The notes beneath the pieces were generated by a model. It made no database searches. It was not told where the DNA came from and saw only the letters and a list, made by a program, of their open reading frames with translations. Shown here in pieces: positions 1-8,728 of a DNA stretch of 64,000 bases (the stretch's first letter is position 1; every line of letters starts with the position of its first letter). A program made the position numbers and the translations under genes. The stretch comes from JANWYT01 sp034437555 (GTDB lineage: Bacteria; Chloroflexota; Anaerolineae; Aggregatilineales; Phototrophicaceae), in contig DAOTTQ010000060.1 in assembly GCA_034437555.1 (NCBI GenBank), forward strand, positions 24,824 to 88,823, given 5' to 3'.

Positions 1-87
1 TACGGAGTTGCACCAGAATCAATTGCCACACGGCAAATGATGGACATGATAGACCGCCTAGAACGAGAGGTAAAAGCCCGTGGGTAA
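1..87 (+). CDS. C-terminal 28 residues of an unidentified protein
   Basis: The window opens inside an open frame that reads through to a TAA at 85-87. The visible tail is charged and probably helical (ends in MDMIDRLEREVKARG). Its last codons overlap the GTG start of the next gene at 80, so the two are very likely translationally coupled. The family cannot be recognised from so short a tail; the coupling to a helix-turn-helix protein makes a DNA-binding or partition partner conceivable, but this is inference. Confidence 0.55.
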   Translation, partial: YGVAPESIATRQMMDMIDRLEREVKARG

Positions 88-886
88 GCAAAAAAGGCTT
101 CAAGACAGCATCAACCAACGCACGCAAGGCTCTATGTACGATGCAAATAATGACTTTCAGCTTGGCGATGACTTCTTAGAAGCCATACAATCGCCGGGGG
201 GCGCACTGCAAGAAGAAAATGCCAAACTGCAAGAAGAAAACCAGCAATTGCTTTCGGCAAATGTAGCCATCCAAGAAGAAATGGTGCGCCTAAAGACCAA
301 CGTAGAAAACGCACTTGTACCCACAGGTGACGGTGCAATTCAGTTTGGGGCGTTCTTTCTTACGCGGCGCGGGATTCAATCTGCCGAAAAAGTGGATGTA
401 AACGAATGGACTCGTTTGGGAAGCGTCCTGTTTCGCCTAGAGCAATCCATTCAATGGCTAATTGGTGACTGGATTTTGTATGGGGAATATGCCTATGGCA
501 AAACCTATGAACAAATTGCCCAAGAAACTGGCTACGAAAAGACCTCACTATATCAGTATAAATATGTCTCCGAAAAAGTGGACTTTTCAATACGTATTGA
601 AAACTTGTCCTTCGGGCATCATCAGCTGGTCGCAGGCAAAAGCAAGCAAGAGCAAGCCACTTGGCTGCAACGTGCCGAAACTGAGAAGTGGTCGGTGGCA
701 CGCCTCCGCGCCGAAATTAACGCCATGCCTAGCTTACCCGCGACTTTACGCCCTCTAACAGATAAAGCCAATAAACTACGTTTTAGCCGTGTGTGGCGTG
801 CGCTAGAAAGTGGCAAGCCCGTTAATGCCGATGACGTGCGCCTCTTGCGTGATTGGTTGAATCGGATAGAGGATACGATGGGGTAA
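80..886 (+). CDS. HTH and coiled-coil protein, unknown function
   Basis: This 268-residue protein starts at a GTG that overlaps the previous stop codon. Residues about 42-75 form a Glu/Gln-rich coiled coil (repeated QEEN). Residues about 135-170 contain a probable helix-turn-helix (TYEQIAQETGYEKTSLYQY). A segment with SIRIENLSFGHH, then WLQRAETEKWSVARLRAEI, follows; this 'sfgHH..VA' plus 'WSV..LR' arrangement is familiar from uncharacterised plasmid- and phage-borne DNA-binding proteins. No catalytic motif is seen. A role in DNA binding or partitioning is plausible, with no firm family name. Confidence 0.6.
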   Translation: MGKQKRLQDSINQRTQGSMYDANNDFQLGDDFLEAIQSPGGALQEENAKLQEENQQLLSANVAIQEEMVRLKTNVENALVPTGDGAIQFGAFFLTRRGIQSAEKVDVNEWTRLGSVLFRLEQSIQWLIGDWILYGEYAYGKTYEQIAQETGYEKTSLYQYKYVSEKVDFSIRIENLSFGHHQLVAGKSKQEQATWLQRAETEKWSVARLRAEINAMPSLPATLRPLTDKANKLRFSRVWRALESGKPVNADDVRLLRDWLNRIEDTMG

Positions 887-1007
887 TGCCTGCCATCTCC
901 CCTCTTGTATCAGGGGCTTTGTGGTGCAGACACACAAGCCCTAGATAAAGCTAGTTTTTACAAGTTTTATACAAGATAGGGCAGTTTGAGTGAATTTTAT
1001 GGGGTAT

Positions 1008-1025
1008 GTGACAATATTCTGTCAC
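1008..1025. promoter_or_regulatory. Inverted repeat upstream of glpD, candidate operator
   Basis: GTGACA and TGTCAC form perfect 6-bp arms around a 6-bp AT-rich centre (ATATTC). It lies about 70 bp before the glpD start in a 208-bp gene-free stretch that otherwise shows only a short CGGGC/GCCCG hairpin at 1054-1069 just before the ribosome-binding site. The symmetry suits a dimeric regulator. The spacing does not fit a CRP/FNR box, and the binder is unknown. Confidence 0.35.
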
Positions 1026-1094
1026 TTATCATGACTAATAAGTAAGACTTATACGGGCGCTTTTGCCCGCTTATCTTGGAGAAGGAAGAAAAAC

Positions 1095-2786
1095 GTGAAC
1101 AGAGAGCAATCATTACAAAACCTTCGTGAACACCCCAATATTGACGTTCTTGTTATTGGTGGGGGTGTAAACGGCATTGGTACGTTTCGTGATTTAGCGT
1201 TACAAGGGGTGCGCGTGGCATTGGTTGAGAAGGCTGACTTTTGCAGTGGTGCAAGCGCAGGTTCATCACACATGCTTCATGGTGGTATCCGCTATTTAGA
1301 GAACGGCGAGTTTCGTTTGGTGCGTGAAGCTCTCCATGAGCGTAACCTACTTCTAAAGAACGCCCCCCACTATGCCAAGCCTCTGCCAACAACCATTCCG
1401 GTGTTTCGCTGGTTTTCGGGCTTATTCAACGCCCCCCTTAAGTTCTTGGGCATCCTAGAAAAACCTAGTGAACGTGGCGCAATTGTTATTAAATTGGGGC
1501 TGATGATGTACGACTGGTTTACAGGCGCACAGCAAACCATGCCCTTTCATGACTTTAATATGAAATCTAAATCGCTTAAACGCTATCCCAGCATGAACAA
1601 GGACATTGTTTGCACTGCCACCTACTATGATGCTTATATGCCTTATCCAGAACGCTTGTGCATAGAAATGCTCAACGATGCTACCCACGCCTCGCCCCAA
1701 GCCGTTGCGCTTAATTATTGTGGTGTGGTAGAGGGTAATCGTGAGCATGTGGTTGTCGAAGATGCGCTAACAGGTGAACGCATTACCCTAAAGCCGAATG
1801 TCGTCATTAACGCCGCCGGTCCTTGGATTGACTTTGTAAACCGCGCTATAGGGGCAGAAACGGGCTTCATTGGCGGGACTAAAGGCTCACACATCATCGT
1901 AGACCACCCCGAATTGCACACTGCAACAGGGGGCGCGGAAATCTTCTTTGAAAACGAAGACGGGCGCATTGTCCTTATTTTCCCCTATATGGGAAAGGTG
2001 ATGATTGGCACAACCGATATTCGCATTGAAAACCCTGAGGACGCACGCTGTACTGATGATGAAGTGGCATACATGATTGACCTTGTAAAGCGTGTGTTCC
2101 CAACCATTCATGTAGGGACAGAACACATTGTCTTTAAGTTTACAGGCGTGCGCCCATTACCCTCTACTAAAGACAATCGTACAGGCGCAATTAGCCGTGA
2201 CCACAGCATTAGCACCCTAGAAGCCGGCGCACACTTTGATTACCCCGTTCATTCGCTCATTGGGGGCAAGTGGACAACGTTTAGGGCGTTTAGCGAGCAA
2301 GCCGCTGATATTTCCTTAATAAACATTAATAAATCTCGCAAAGTAGATACTAGTGGGCTAAGCATTGGTGGGGGGCGAGATTATCCTAAAACCAGCGACC
2401 AACAACAGGTTTGGCTAGACCGCCTACAAAGCGAGACCGAACTAGAGCGCACACACTTGTTAATGCTTTTTGAGCGTTATGGCACACACGCCGAAGCTGT
2501 CGCCAAGTTTATGAGTGCAGGCAATGATGCACCCCTTAAAAACTTGCCTCATTACACCAAGCGCGAAATTATCTTCTTGGCACAAACAGAAGCCATTGTC
2601 CATATTGACGACTTTTTGCTACGGCGTTCATTGGTAGCTATGCTTGGTCAAGCTAAAGAGGGCGTTATGGATGAAGTGGGGCAAGCCTTATCAGAAGGGT
2701 TAGGCTGGACACCCGAACAGCAAGCGAGTGAAATTCAACATGCCAAAGCCGTCCTTAAAGAACGTCACGATGTATTGCTTGCATAA
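1095..2786 (+). CDS. glpD: Glycerol-3-phosphate dehydrogenase, FAD-dependent (aerobic type)
   Basis: The product oxidises sn-glycerol-3-phosphate to dihydroxyacetone phosphate, passing electrons through FAD to the membrane quinone pool. Residues about 16-45 hold the Rossmann dinucleotide motif (DVLVIGGGVNGIGTFRDLA), followed by the family's substrate-side motif SSHMLHGGIRYLENGEF. Later motifs include NAAGPWID, GTTDIRIENPEDA and FTGVRPLPSTKDN, and the C-terminal helical domain is present. At 563 residues it is full length. The GTG start at 1095 is supported by a GGAGAAGGAAG purine stretch upstream. It stands alone between an upstream inverted repeat and a downstream hairpin, so it is probably monocistronic. 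Confidence 0.93.
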   Translation: MNREQSLQNLREHPNIDVLVIGGGVNGIGTFRDLALQGVRVALVEKADFCSGASAGSSHMLHGGIRYLENGEFRLVREALHERNLLLKNAPHYAKPLPTTIPVFRWFSGLFNAPLKFLGILEKPSERGAIVIKLGLMMYDWFTGAQQTMPFHDFNMKSKSLKRYPSMNKDIVCTATYYDAYMPYPERLCIEMLNDATHASPQAVALNYCGVVEGNREHVVVEDALTGERITLKPNVVINAAGPWIDFVNRAIGAETGFIGGTKGSHIIVDHPELHTATGGAEIFFENEDGRIVLIFPYMGKVMIGTTDIRIENPEDARCTDDEVAYMIDLVKRVFPTIHVGTEHIVFKFTGVRPLPSTKDNRTGAISRDHSISTLEAGAHFDYPVHSLIGGKWTTFRAFSEQAADISLININKSRKVDTSGLSIGGGRDYPKTSDQQQVWLDRLQSETELERTHLLMLFERYGTHAEAVAKFMSAGNDAPLKNLPHYTKREIIFLAQTEAIVHIDDFLLRRSLVAMLGQAKEGVMDEVGQALSEGLGWTPEQQASEIQHAKAVLKERHDVLLA

Positions 2787-2801
2787 AGTAAATTAACACT
2801 T

Positions 2802-2827
2802 GGGGACAAACACCACACTTTGTCCCC
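2802..2827 (+). terminator. Hairpin after glpD
   Basis: GGGGACAAA and TTTGTCCCC form a perfect 9-bp stem around an 8-nt loop, 15 bp past the glpD stop. There is no clear T-run, so termination may be inefficient or the hairpin may protect the 3' end. Confidence 0.5.
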
Positions 2828-2968
2828 TGCTATTCCTCACTAAAACCCCTTTTTTTGCCCTATTTTCTTACCCCAGTTAGGAATGTCTAACAAACCTTAA
2901 TTCTTCTCAGATTACATTAAGCTATACAATGAGTTTAATGTTGTCTCAATTATTAAACGGGGTGAGGC

Positions 2969-5900
2969 ATGAATGCTTTACTACAATACTTCCAGTCAAG
3001 TTTACAACGCCAACTGTTGCTATTTCTTGTGCCGTTAGTGGTTATACCTACAGTGCTAGTTGCAGTTATTCTAGGAACACAGTCCTTTAATGCGTCTTTG
3101 GAAACACTCAGAGAGGCAGAAGTGACGGAATTGAACCTTGATGTGTCTCGATTGAATGATGCTCTAGGCGTTCTTGTAAGTGACTTTCAATTCCTTAAAG
3201 ACAGCCCTAACGTTACCAACTTTGCGCAAGCTGTTTCTGGAGGGGATGTCCTACAAGTTGCCGCAGCAAAAACAGATTTACAAAACCTTTATTTTTCCAT
3301 GATGGTATCTAAGCCTGCCTATATCCAATTACGCTTTATCGACCTGCTAGGCAATGAACTTGTTCGCGTAGACAAAGACTTAGCTACGGGTAAGCCCTTC
3401 ATCATAGTAGAACGTGATTTGCAAAATAAAGCCGATCGCGGGTATTTTACAAGCACCATTTCTTTGCCCGAAGGTGAAATTTATGTTTCGCCTCTTGACC
3501 TTAATCGTGAAGGCACACCCCCAACGATTTCCGTTTTGGAAGATGGCAGTATTGTTCCAACCTTGCGCTACGCCACGCCTATTTTTACGACCAATACCGC
3601 AGGGCAACGTGAGCGTGCAGGGATGTTAATTACAAATGTGGACATCTCTGGAATTCTTGCTGATCTTGCCCCCAGTAACGAAGGTAACTATGCGTTCTTG
3701 GTGAATGGTGATGGCTACTTCTTGTATCACTCTGCTTCACCAGAAATCACCTTTGGCTTTGAATCGGGCATTGAAGCCGTAGGGAATACCCCAAACACGC
3801 TCATTTCTGATGTCTTGCCTTTAACTGTGCAGGATTCTTCTTTCGAATTAGAAACCCAAGAAACAGAAAACGCGCAACTCTTGAATTATGTGCGTTATAC
3901 CCCGCCCAGCGCGCCCGACAATTATTATTGGATGTTGGGTATTGCTAGTGATCAAAACCTGCTTCTTACGCCAGTTCGCAACACGGCATTTGCTACTACA
4001 GCAGGTGTAATCGTTTTGGGTCTTATCAGTGCGTTCGCTGTGTTGGTTATCTCGCGTCAAATTACATCCCCACTGCTTAAACTTAGCAACCAAGCGGATT
4101 CCCTTGCTAAAGGACAATTTGATGTATTCTCTGACCTAGACGAAGAAGCACGCCGTAAAGATGAACTAGGAACACTTGGACGAGCCTTTCAGGGCATGTC
4201 TTTACAACTACGTGAACTGCTGACAACACTAGAGCAACGGGTACAGGCGCGTACTGCTGACCTTGCAACTTCGGCAGAAATTGCTAGTGCCGCTAACCAA
4301 ATTCGTGAACTAGACGACCTGATTAGCCTAACGGTGAACCTTGTCCGTGACCGCTTTAACTTCTACTACGTTCAGGTCTATCTTATAAACGATGAAAAAA
4401 CCCATGCTGTCCTTAAAGACGGTACAGGATATGTAGGACGACGACTTTTAAGCCAAGATCACCAATTGCCATTAGAGGGTCGTTCTTTGGTTTCTACAGC
4501 CATCCGCGAAAAGAATCAAGTGCTGGTAAAAGATACCAAAACAGATTCTCGCTTTCTCTCTAATGCGTTGTTGCCCGACACTCGCTCCGAACTAGTTGTT
4601 CCTTTGGTGGTGAGTGGTGTGGTGATTGGCGCGCTAGACATTCAGCACAGCGAATCTAACGCCTTTGAAGAAACTGAAACAACACTCTTTGCAACGCTTG
4701 CCGACCAGCTTGCCGTTACTTTTGACAACGTGAACCTTATCGAAACTTTGGCACACACTAAAGATGTGCTACAAGCCAGTACAGCCCGTATGAGCGCGAT
4801 TACGCGCAATTTCCCCAACGGTGCTATTGTGATGTACGACCATGATTTCCGTTATCTCTTGGTAGATGGCGCGGGTCTTGCAGAAGCGGGCTTAAATAAA
4901 GAGGCAATGGAAGGCAAGACGCTTGACGAAGTATTCCCGCCAGAAACAGCAACTATTGTTAAAGCTGCTTATCAACGCGCCCTTAACGGCGATGAGGTCA
5001 CAGAGGTTATTCCTTTTGGCGACCTTATTTACCAAACAATATCGCTTCCTGTGCGTGATGAAAATGATAACATCATTGCTGCTATGACGATCACACAAAA
5101 CATCACAGAGCGTGTTCGTAGCGAAGAAACCATCAAACGTCGTGCGGTACAGCTAGAAACAGTGGCAGCCGTGAGCGCACAAGCCAGCACAAACCTTGAT
5201 GTTCCAACCCTCCTAAACACGGTCTCTACGCTAACCAAAGAACGCTTTGGACTGTACCATGCGCACATCTATTTGCTAGATAACGCCGAAAAGACCCTTG
5301 TCCTAAGTGGTGGTGCAGGCATGGCAGGGATGGAAATGGTGGCACGCAAGCATCATATCCCGCTTAGTCGTGAACACAGTTTGGTGGCACGCACTGCCCG
5401 TTCTTTGCAGGCGACAATCTCTAATGACATATCACAAGAACCCGACTTCTTATCCAATCCTTTGCTACCCGACACGCAATCAGAAATGGCTTTGCCCATG
5501 ATTGTGGCGGGTGAGTTGGTAGGTGTGATGGACGTACAATCCGACCAACTGGGGCGGTTTGATGAGGAGGACGTAATTACCTATGCCACGCTGGCTTCAC
5601 AGGTGGCAGTCGCCGTAAAGAACGCACGTTTGTTTAAGGATATTTCTGACATTCGTTCAGCGATTGATGAACACTCGATTGTGGCTATTACCGACCAAAC
5701 AGGCAAAATTACTTACGCCAACCAGAAGTTTAGCGACATCTCCAAGTTCCCACTAGAAGAAGTGATCGGGCAAGACCACAGAATCATCAATTCGGGCTAC
5801 CACAGCAAAGAGTTTATTCGTGACATCTGGGTAACGATTGCGAACGGGAAAACTTGGAAGGGGCAGATTAAGAACAAAGCCAAAGGCGGATCTTTCTACT

Positions 5901-8659
5901 GGGTAGATACCACCATCGTGCCATTCTTAAGTGATGATGGAAAACCGTATCAATACATTGCCATTCGTACTGACATCACAGCGCAAAAATCAAACGAAGA
6001 GCAAATTACACGCCGTGCATCCGAGCTAGAAACGGTATCTGTGATTAGTACGAATATCGCCCAACAACTGAACGTAGAAGATTTACTATGGACAGTTGCT
6101 GACCTTACAAAAGAGCAATTCCATCGCTACCATGCCCACATCTACATTTTAAATGAAGAAGGCACAGAACTGGTGTTGCGTGCAGGGGCAGGGCAAACAG
6201 GCAGGCGCATGGTGTATGAGGGATATAAAATTCGCCTAGACCATCCCGATAGCATTGTGGCGGGTGTAGCAAGAGAACTCGAACCTCTTGTGGTGGGTGA
6301 TGTGGCATTGGTAGACCATTACCTTCCAAATAAATACTTGCCAGAAACACGCTCCGAAATGGCTGTGCCTATCGTTTACGGTGACAAGCTCATTGGTGTA
6401 CTAGACATTCAAGACAGCATCCCCTATGCTTTTAATGATTTAGACATTCAGGTACAGCAAACGTTTGCAAACCAGGTAGCTACCGCTATTGAAAACGCGC
6501 GTGCATTTGAACAAACCCAGTTGCTCTTACGAGACATTACCACCGTCAACCAAATCAACGAATACTTACGTGGTGACGAAGCAGTTGAGGTAGTAATTGA
6601 AAACGCCATGAAGGTTGCCATGGGGGTTTTGGGGGCAAATAGCGCTGTTTACTCGGAATATGATGTCCAAGCCCAACAATGGCAAGGGGTGGCAGGTACG
6701 GGCGGCACACTCACTAACGATGTAGCACAAACTTTCCGCGACCCCGCAAAAGCCTATCCCCATGGCATCATCGCCGTAGAAAAGCAACGGGTGGTCGTGG
6801 TAGACAACGCTCGATTCTACCCCGACTTTCCCCAAGATTATGTTGATGGATTAGGGATTAAGAGTGTCCTGACCCTACCAGTAATTGCCGGGGATGTGCG
6901 TGGCGCTATCTTCTTGAACTATACCGACAGCTTACGCGCTTTCACCTCAGACGAGCTAGGACTAGCAGAAAACGTCGCTTCCCAAATTTCACTAGGCATT
7001 GGACGTAGAGTTGCCACCCAACAGGCAGACAAAGCGCGTCAAGAAACCGCCCGTATCTTTGAATCCTCGCTAGATATGCTAGGGTCGGCAACGTTTGAGG
7101 GTTTCTTTACCAACCTGAACCCGTCATGGGAAGCGACATTGGGTTACACGATTGACGAACTAAGAGCAGAGCCGTTCTTGCACTTTGTCCATCCCGAAGA
7201 TATTGATGAGACACTAAAAGCTGCCCAAGAACTCGCTACAGGGGTGCTTGCGCTAAACTTTATTAACCGCTACCGTTGTAAGGATGCGTCGTATCGTTGG
7301 GTCTCTTGGAACGCTAACCCAGATATGGAAAACGGCTTAATTCACTTTGTGGCGCGTGACATTACCTCTCAAAAAGAAAGCACCGAACTGGTTGTACGCC
7401 GCGCACGCGAGCTAGAAACAGTGTCACAATTAAGCGCAACCACGACCACATTGCTAGAACGTGATGAATTGCTCGACCAAGTGGTGTTGCTAACCCGTGA
7501 CAACTTTAACTTGTATCATGCACAGGTTTATCTTCTTAGTGAAGATGGCACACAACTGGTGCTGGCGGCTGGTGCGGGTGAAGTGGGGCAAAAGATGAAG
7601 GAACTCCATCATGCCATCTCGCTAAACAATCAAAATAGCCTTGTAGCACGCGCTGCACGTACGCTTAAGGGTGTGATTTCGAATGATGTAACGTTAAACC
7701 CCGACTTCTTGCCAAACCCGTTATTGCCCCTTACACAATCCGAAATGGCTGTGCCTTTGGTGGTGGGTGGTGAACTCATTGGCGTGCTAGATGTGCAATC
7801 AGATGAAAGAAACCGCTTTGATGATGAGGACGTAAAAATTAAAACGATTCTCGCCGACCAAGTCGCTGTGGCGGTTCGTAATGCCGAAGCCTTTGACCGT
7901 GAACGCCGTACCATTGAACGCCTACGTGAGGTTGACCGCCTAAAGCAAGAGTTCCTTGCCAATATGAGCCATGAACTCCGCACACCTCTTAACTCCATTA
8001 TTGGTTATAGTGAAGTGCTGATTGATGGGGTAGACGGTGAACTAAGCGAAGAAGCTATTGAGGACGTACAAGCCATTTACGGCAGTGGTAAGCACCTCTT
8101 AAATATCATCAATGAAATTCTTGACCTTGCCAAGATTGAAGCGGGGCAAATGCAATTGCTTAGAAAGCCTATGCAACTCACCGACGTTCTTGAGGATATT
8201 GTTCACTCTAGCCAAATTTTGGCAAAGAAGAAGGGCGTTGACCTTCGCATAGAGCAAAAATCATCATTAGGCTTAATAAGCGCAGACAAAGTGCGTATGA
8301 ATCAAATTATGCTAAACCTTGTAAGCAATGCGGTTAAATTTACTGAACAAGGCGAGGTCGTGGTAAGCTATGGCACAGTAGAAAACAAGGCTTGTGTGTG
8401 GGTACAAGATACAGGCATTGGTATGAGTGCCGCCGATTTAGAAGTGATTTTTGAACGCTTCCGCCAAGCGGACGGCTCATCAACAAGACGTGCGGGCGGT
8501 ACAGGTTTGGGGCTAACGATTACGCGCCAACTCATTGAAATGCACGGGGGTGAAATCTTCGTCCAAAGTGAACTTGACAAAGGCACAACCCTCTGGTTCT
8601 TACTACCCCTTATGGATGTGCCAGAAACCCGCCAAAGCGAACCCGCCATAGGCGACTAA
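2969..8659 (+). CDS. Giant membrane histidine kinase with five GAF and three PAS domains
   Basis: This 1896-residue sensor starts with a membrane segment (about 16-36), a large extracytoplasmic dCache-like region (about 45-330), a second membrane segment (342-362) and a HAMP linker. The cytoplasmic part runs GAF, PAS, GAF, PAS, GAF, GAF, PAS, GAF (about 430-1644), then HisKA with the phosphorylated His at 1668 (NMSHELRTPLN) and a HATPase with N box (NLVSNAVKF), DTGIGM and GGTGLGLT. A recurring linker (RRAxxLETV) precedes GAF2, GAF3 and GAF5, showing that a PAS-linker-GAF block was duplicated. It has no receiver of its own; the next two genes carry receivers and are the obvious candidate partners (inference). 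A weak promoter (TATACAAT at 2923) lies upstream. Confidence 0.92.
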   Translation: MNALLQYFQSSLQRQLLLFLVPLVVIPTVLVAVILGTQSFNASLETLREAEVTELNLDVSRLNDALGVLVSDFQFLKDSPNVTNFAQAVSGGDVLQVAAAKTDLQNLYFSMMVSKPAYIQLRFIDLLGNELVRVDKDLATGKPFIIVERDLQNKADRGYFTSTISLPEGEIYVSPLDLNREGTPPTISVLEDGSIVPTLRYATPIFTTNTAGQRERAGMLITNVDISGILADLAPSNEGNYAFLVNGDGYFLYHSASPEITFGFESGIEAVGNTPNTLISDVLPLTVQDSSFELETQETENAQLLNYVRYTPPSAPDNYYWMLGIASDQNLLLTPVRNTAFATTAGVIVLGLISAFAVLVISRQITSPLLKLSNQADSLAKGQFDVFSDLDEEARRKDELGTLGRAFQGMSLQLRELLTTLEQRVQARTADLATSAEIASAANQIRELDDLISLTVNLVRDRFNFYYVQVYLINDEKTHAVLKDGTGYVGRRLLSQDHQLPLEGRSLVSTAIREKNQVLVKDTKTDSRFLSNALLPDTRSELVVPLVVSGVVIGALDIQHSESNAFEETETTLFATLADQLAVTFDNVNLIETLAHTKDVLQASTARMSAITRNFPNGAIVMYDHDFRYLLVDGAGLAEAGLNKEAMEGKTLDEVFPPETATIVKAAYQRALNGDEVTEVIPFGDLIYQTISLPVRDENDNIIAAMTITQNITERVRSEETIKRRAVQLETVAAVSAQASTNLDVPTLLNTVSTLTKERFGLYHAHIYLLDNAEKTLVLSGGAGMAGMEMVARKHHIPLSREHSLVARTARSLQATISNDISQEPDFLSNPLLPDTQSEMALPMIVAGELVGVMDVQSDQLGRFDEEDVITYATLASQVAVAVKNARLFKDISDIRSAIDEHSIVAITDQTGKITYANQKFSDISKFPLEEVIGQDHRIINSGYHSKEFIRDIWVTIANGKTWKGQIKNKAKGGSFYWVDTTIVPFLSDDGKPYQYIAIRTDITAQKSNEEQITRRASELETVSVISTNIAQQLNVEDLLWTVADLTKEQFHRYHAHIYILNEEGTELVLRAGAGQTGRRMVYEGYKIRLDHPDSIVAGVARELEPLVVGDVALVDHYLPNKYLPETRSEMAVPIVYGDKLIGVLDIQDSIPYAFNDLDIQVQQTFANQVATAIENARAFEQTQLLLRDITTVNQINEYLRGDEAVEVVIENAMKVAMGVLGANSAVYSEYDVQAQQWQGVAGTGGTLTNDVAQTFRDPAKAYPHGIIAVEKQRVVVVDNARFYPDFPQDYVDGLGIKSVLTLPVIAGDVRGAIFLNYTDSLRAFTSDELGLAENVASQISLGIGRRVATQQADKARQETARIFESSLDMLGSATFEGFFTNLNPSWEATLGYTIDELRAEPFLHFVHPEDIDETLKAAQELATGVLALNFINRYRCKDASYRWVSWNANPDMENGLIHFVARDITSQKESTELVVRRARELETVSQLSATTTTLLERDELLDQVVLLTRDNFNLYHAQVYLLSEDGTQLVLAAGAGEVGQKMKELHHAISLNNQNSLVARAARTLKGVISNDVTLNPDFLPNPLLPLTQSEMAVPLVVGGELIGVLDVQSDERNRFDDEDVKIKTILADQVAVAVRNAEAFDRERRTIERLREVDRLKQEFLANMSHELRTPLNSIIGYSEVLIDGVDGELSEEAIEDVQAIYGSGKHLLNIINEILDLAKIEAGQMQLLRKPMQLTDVLEDIVHSSQILAKKKGVDLRIEQKSSLGLISADKVRMNQIMLNLVSNAVKFTEQGEVVVSYGTVENKACVWVQDTGIGMSAADLEVIFERFRQADGSSTRRAGGTGLGLTITRQLIEMHGGEIFVQSELDKGTTLWFLLPLMDVPETRQSEPAIGD

Positions 8660-8677
8660 GATAGAAAGATTCATGTA

Positions 8678-8703
8678 GGGGCGCAGGTATCCACTTGCGC
8701 CCC
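8678..8703. repeat. GC-rich palindrome between kinase and fusion gene
   Basis: GGGGCGCA and TGCGCCCC form a perfect 8-bp stem around a 10-nt centre in the 69-bp gap between two co-oriented genes. It resembles the 'gtagggg...cccctac' intergenic palindromes that recur in some Chloroflexota and cyanobacterial genomes, although only one copy is in this window. No T-run follows, so it is not a good terminator. Confidence 0.4.
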
Positions 8704-8728
8704 TGCCTTATAGAAAGCGACGAGTCCT

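Noticed and set aside
1007..1026. CRP/FNR box (TGTGA-N6-TCACA) upstream of glpD
   Set aside because: The half-sites are separated by 10 rather than 6 bases, so this is recorded only as an unassigned inverted repeat.
2969..8659. Phytochrome or cyanobacteriochrome chromophore binding in the GAF domains
   Set aside because: The expected chromophore-binding Cys next to His is not present in any of the five GAF domains as read.
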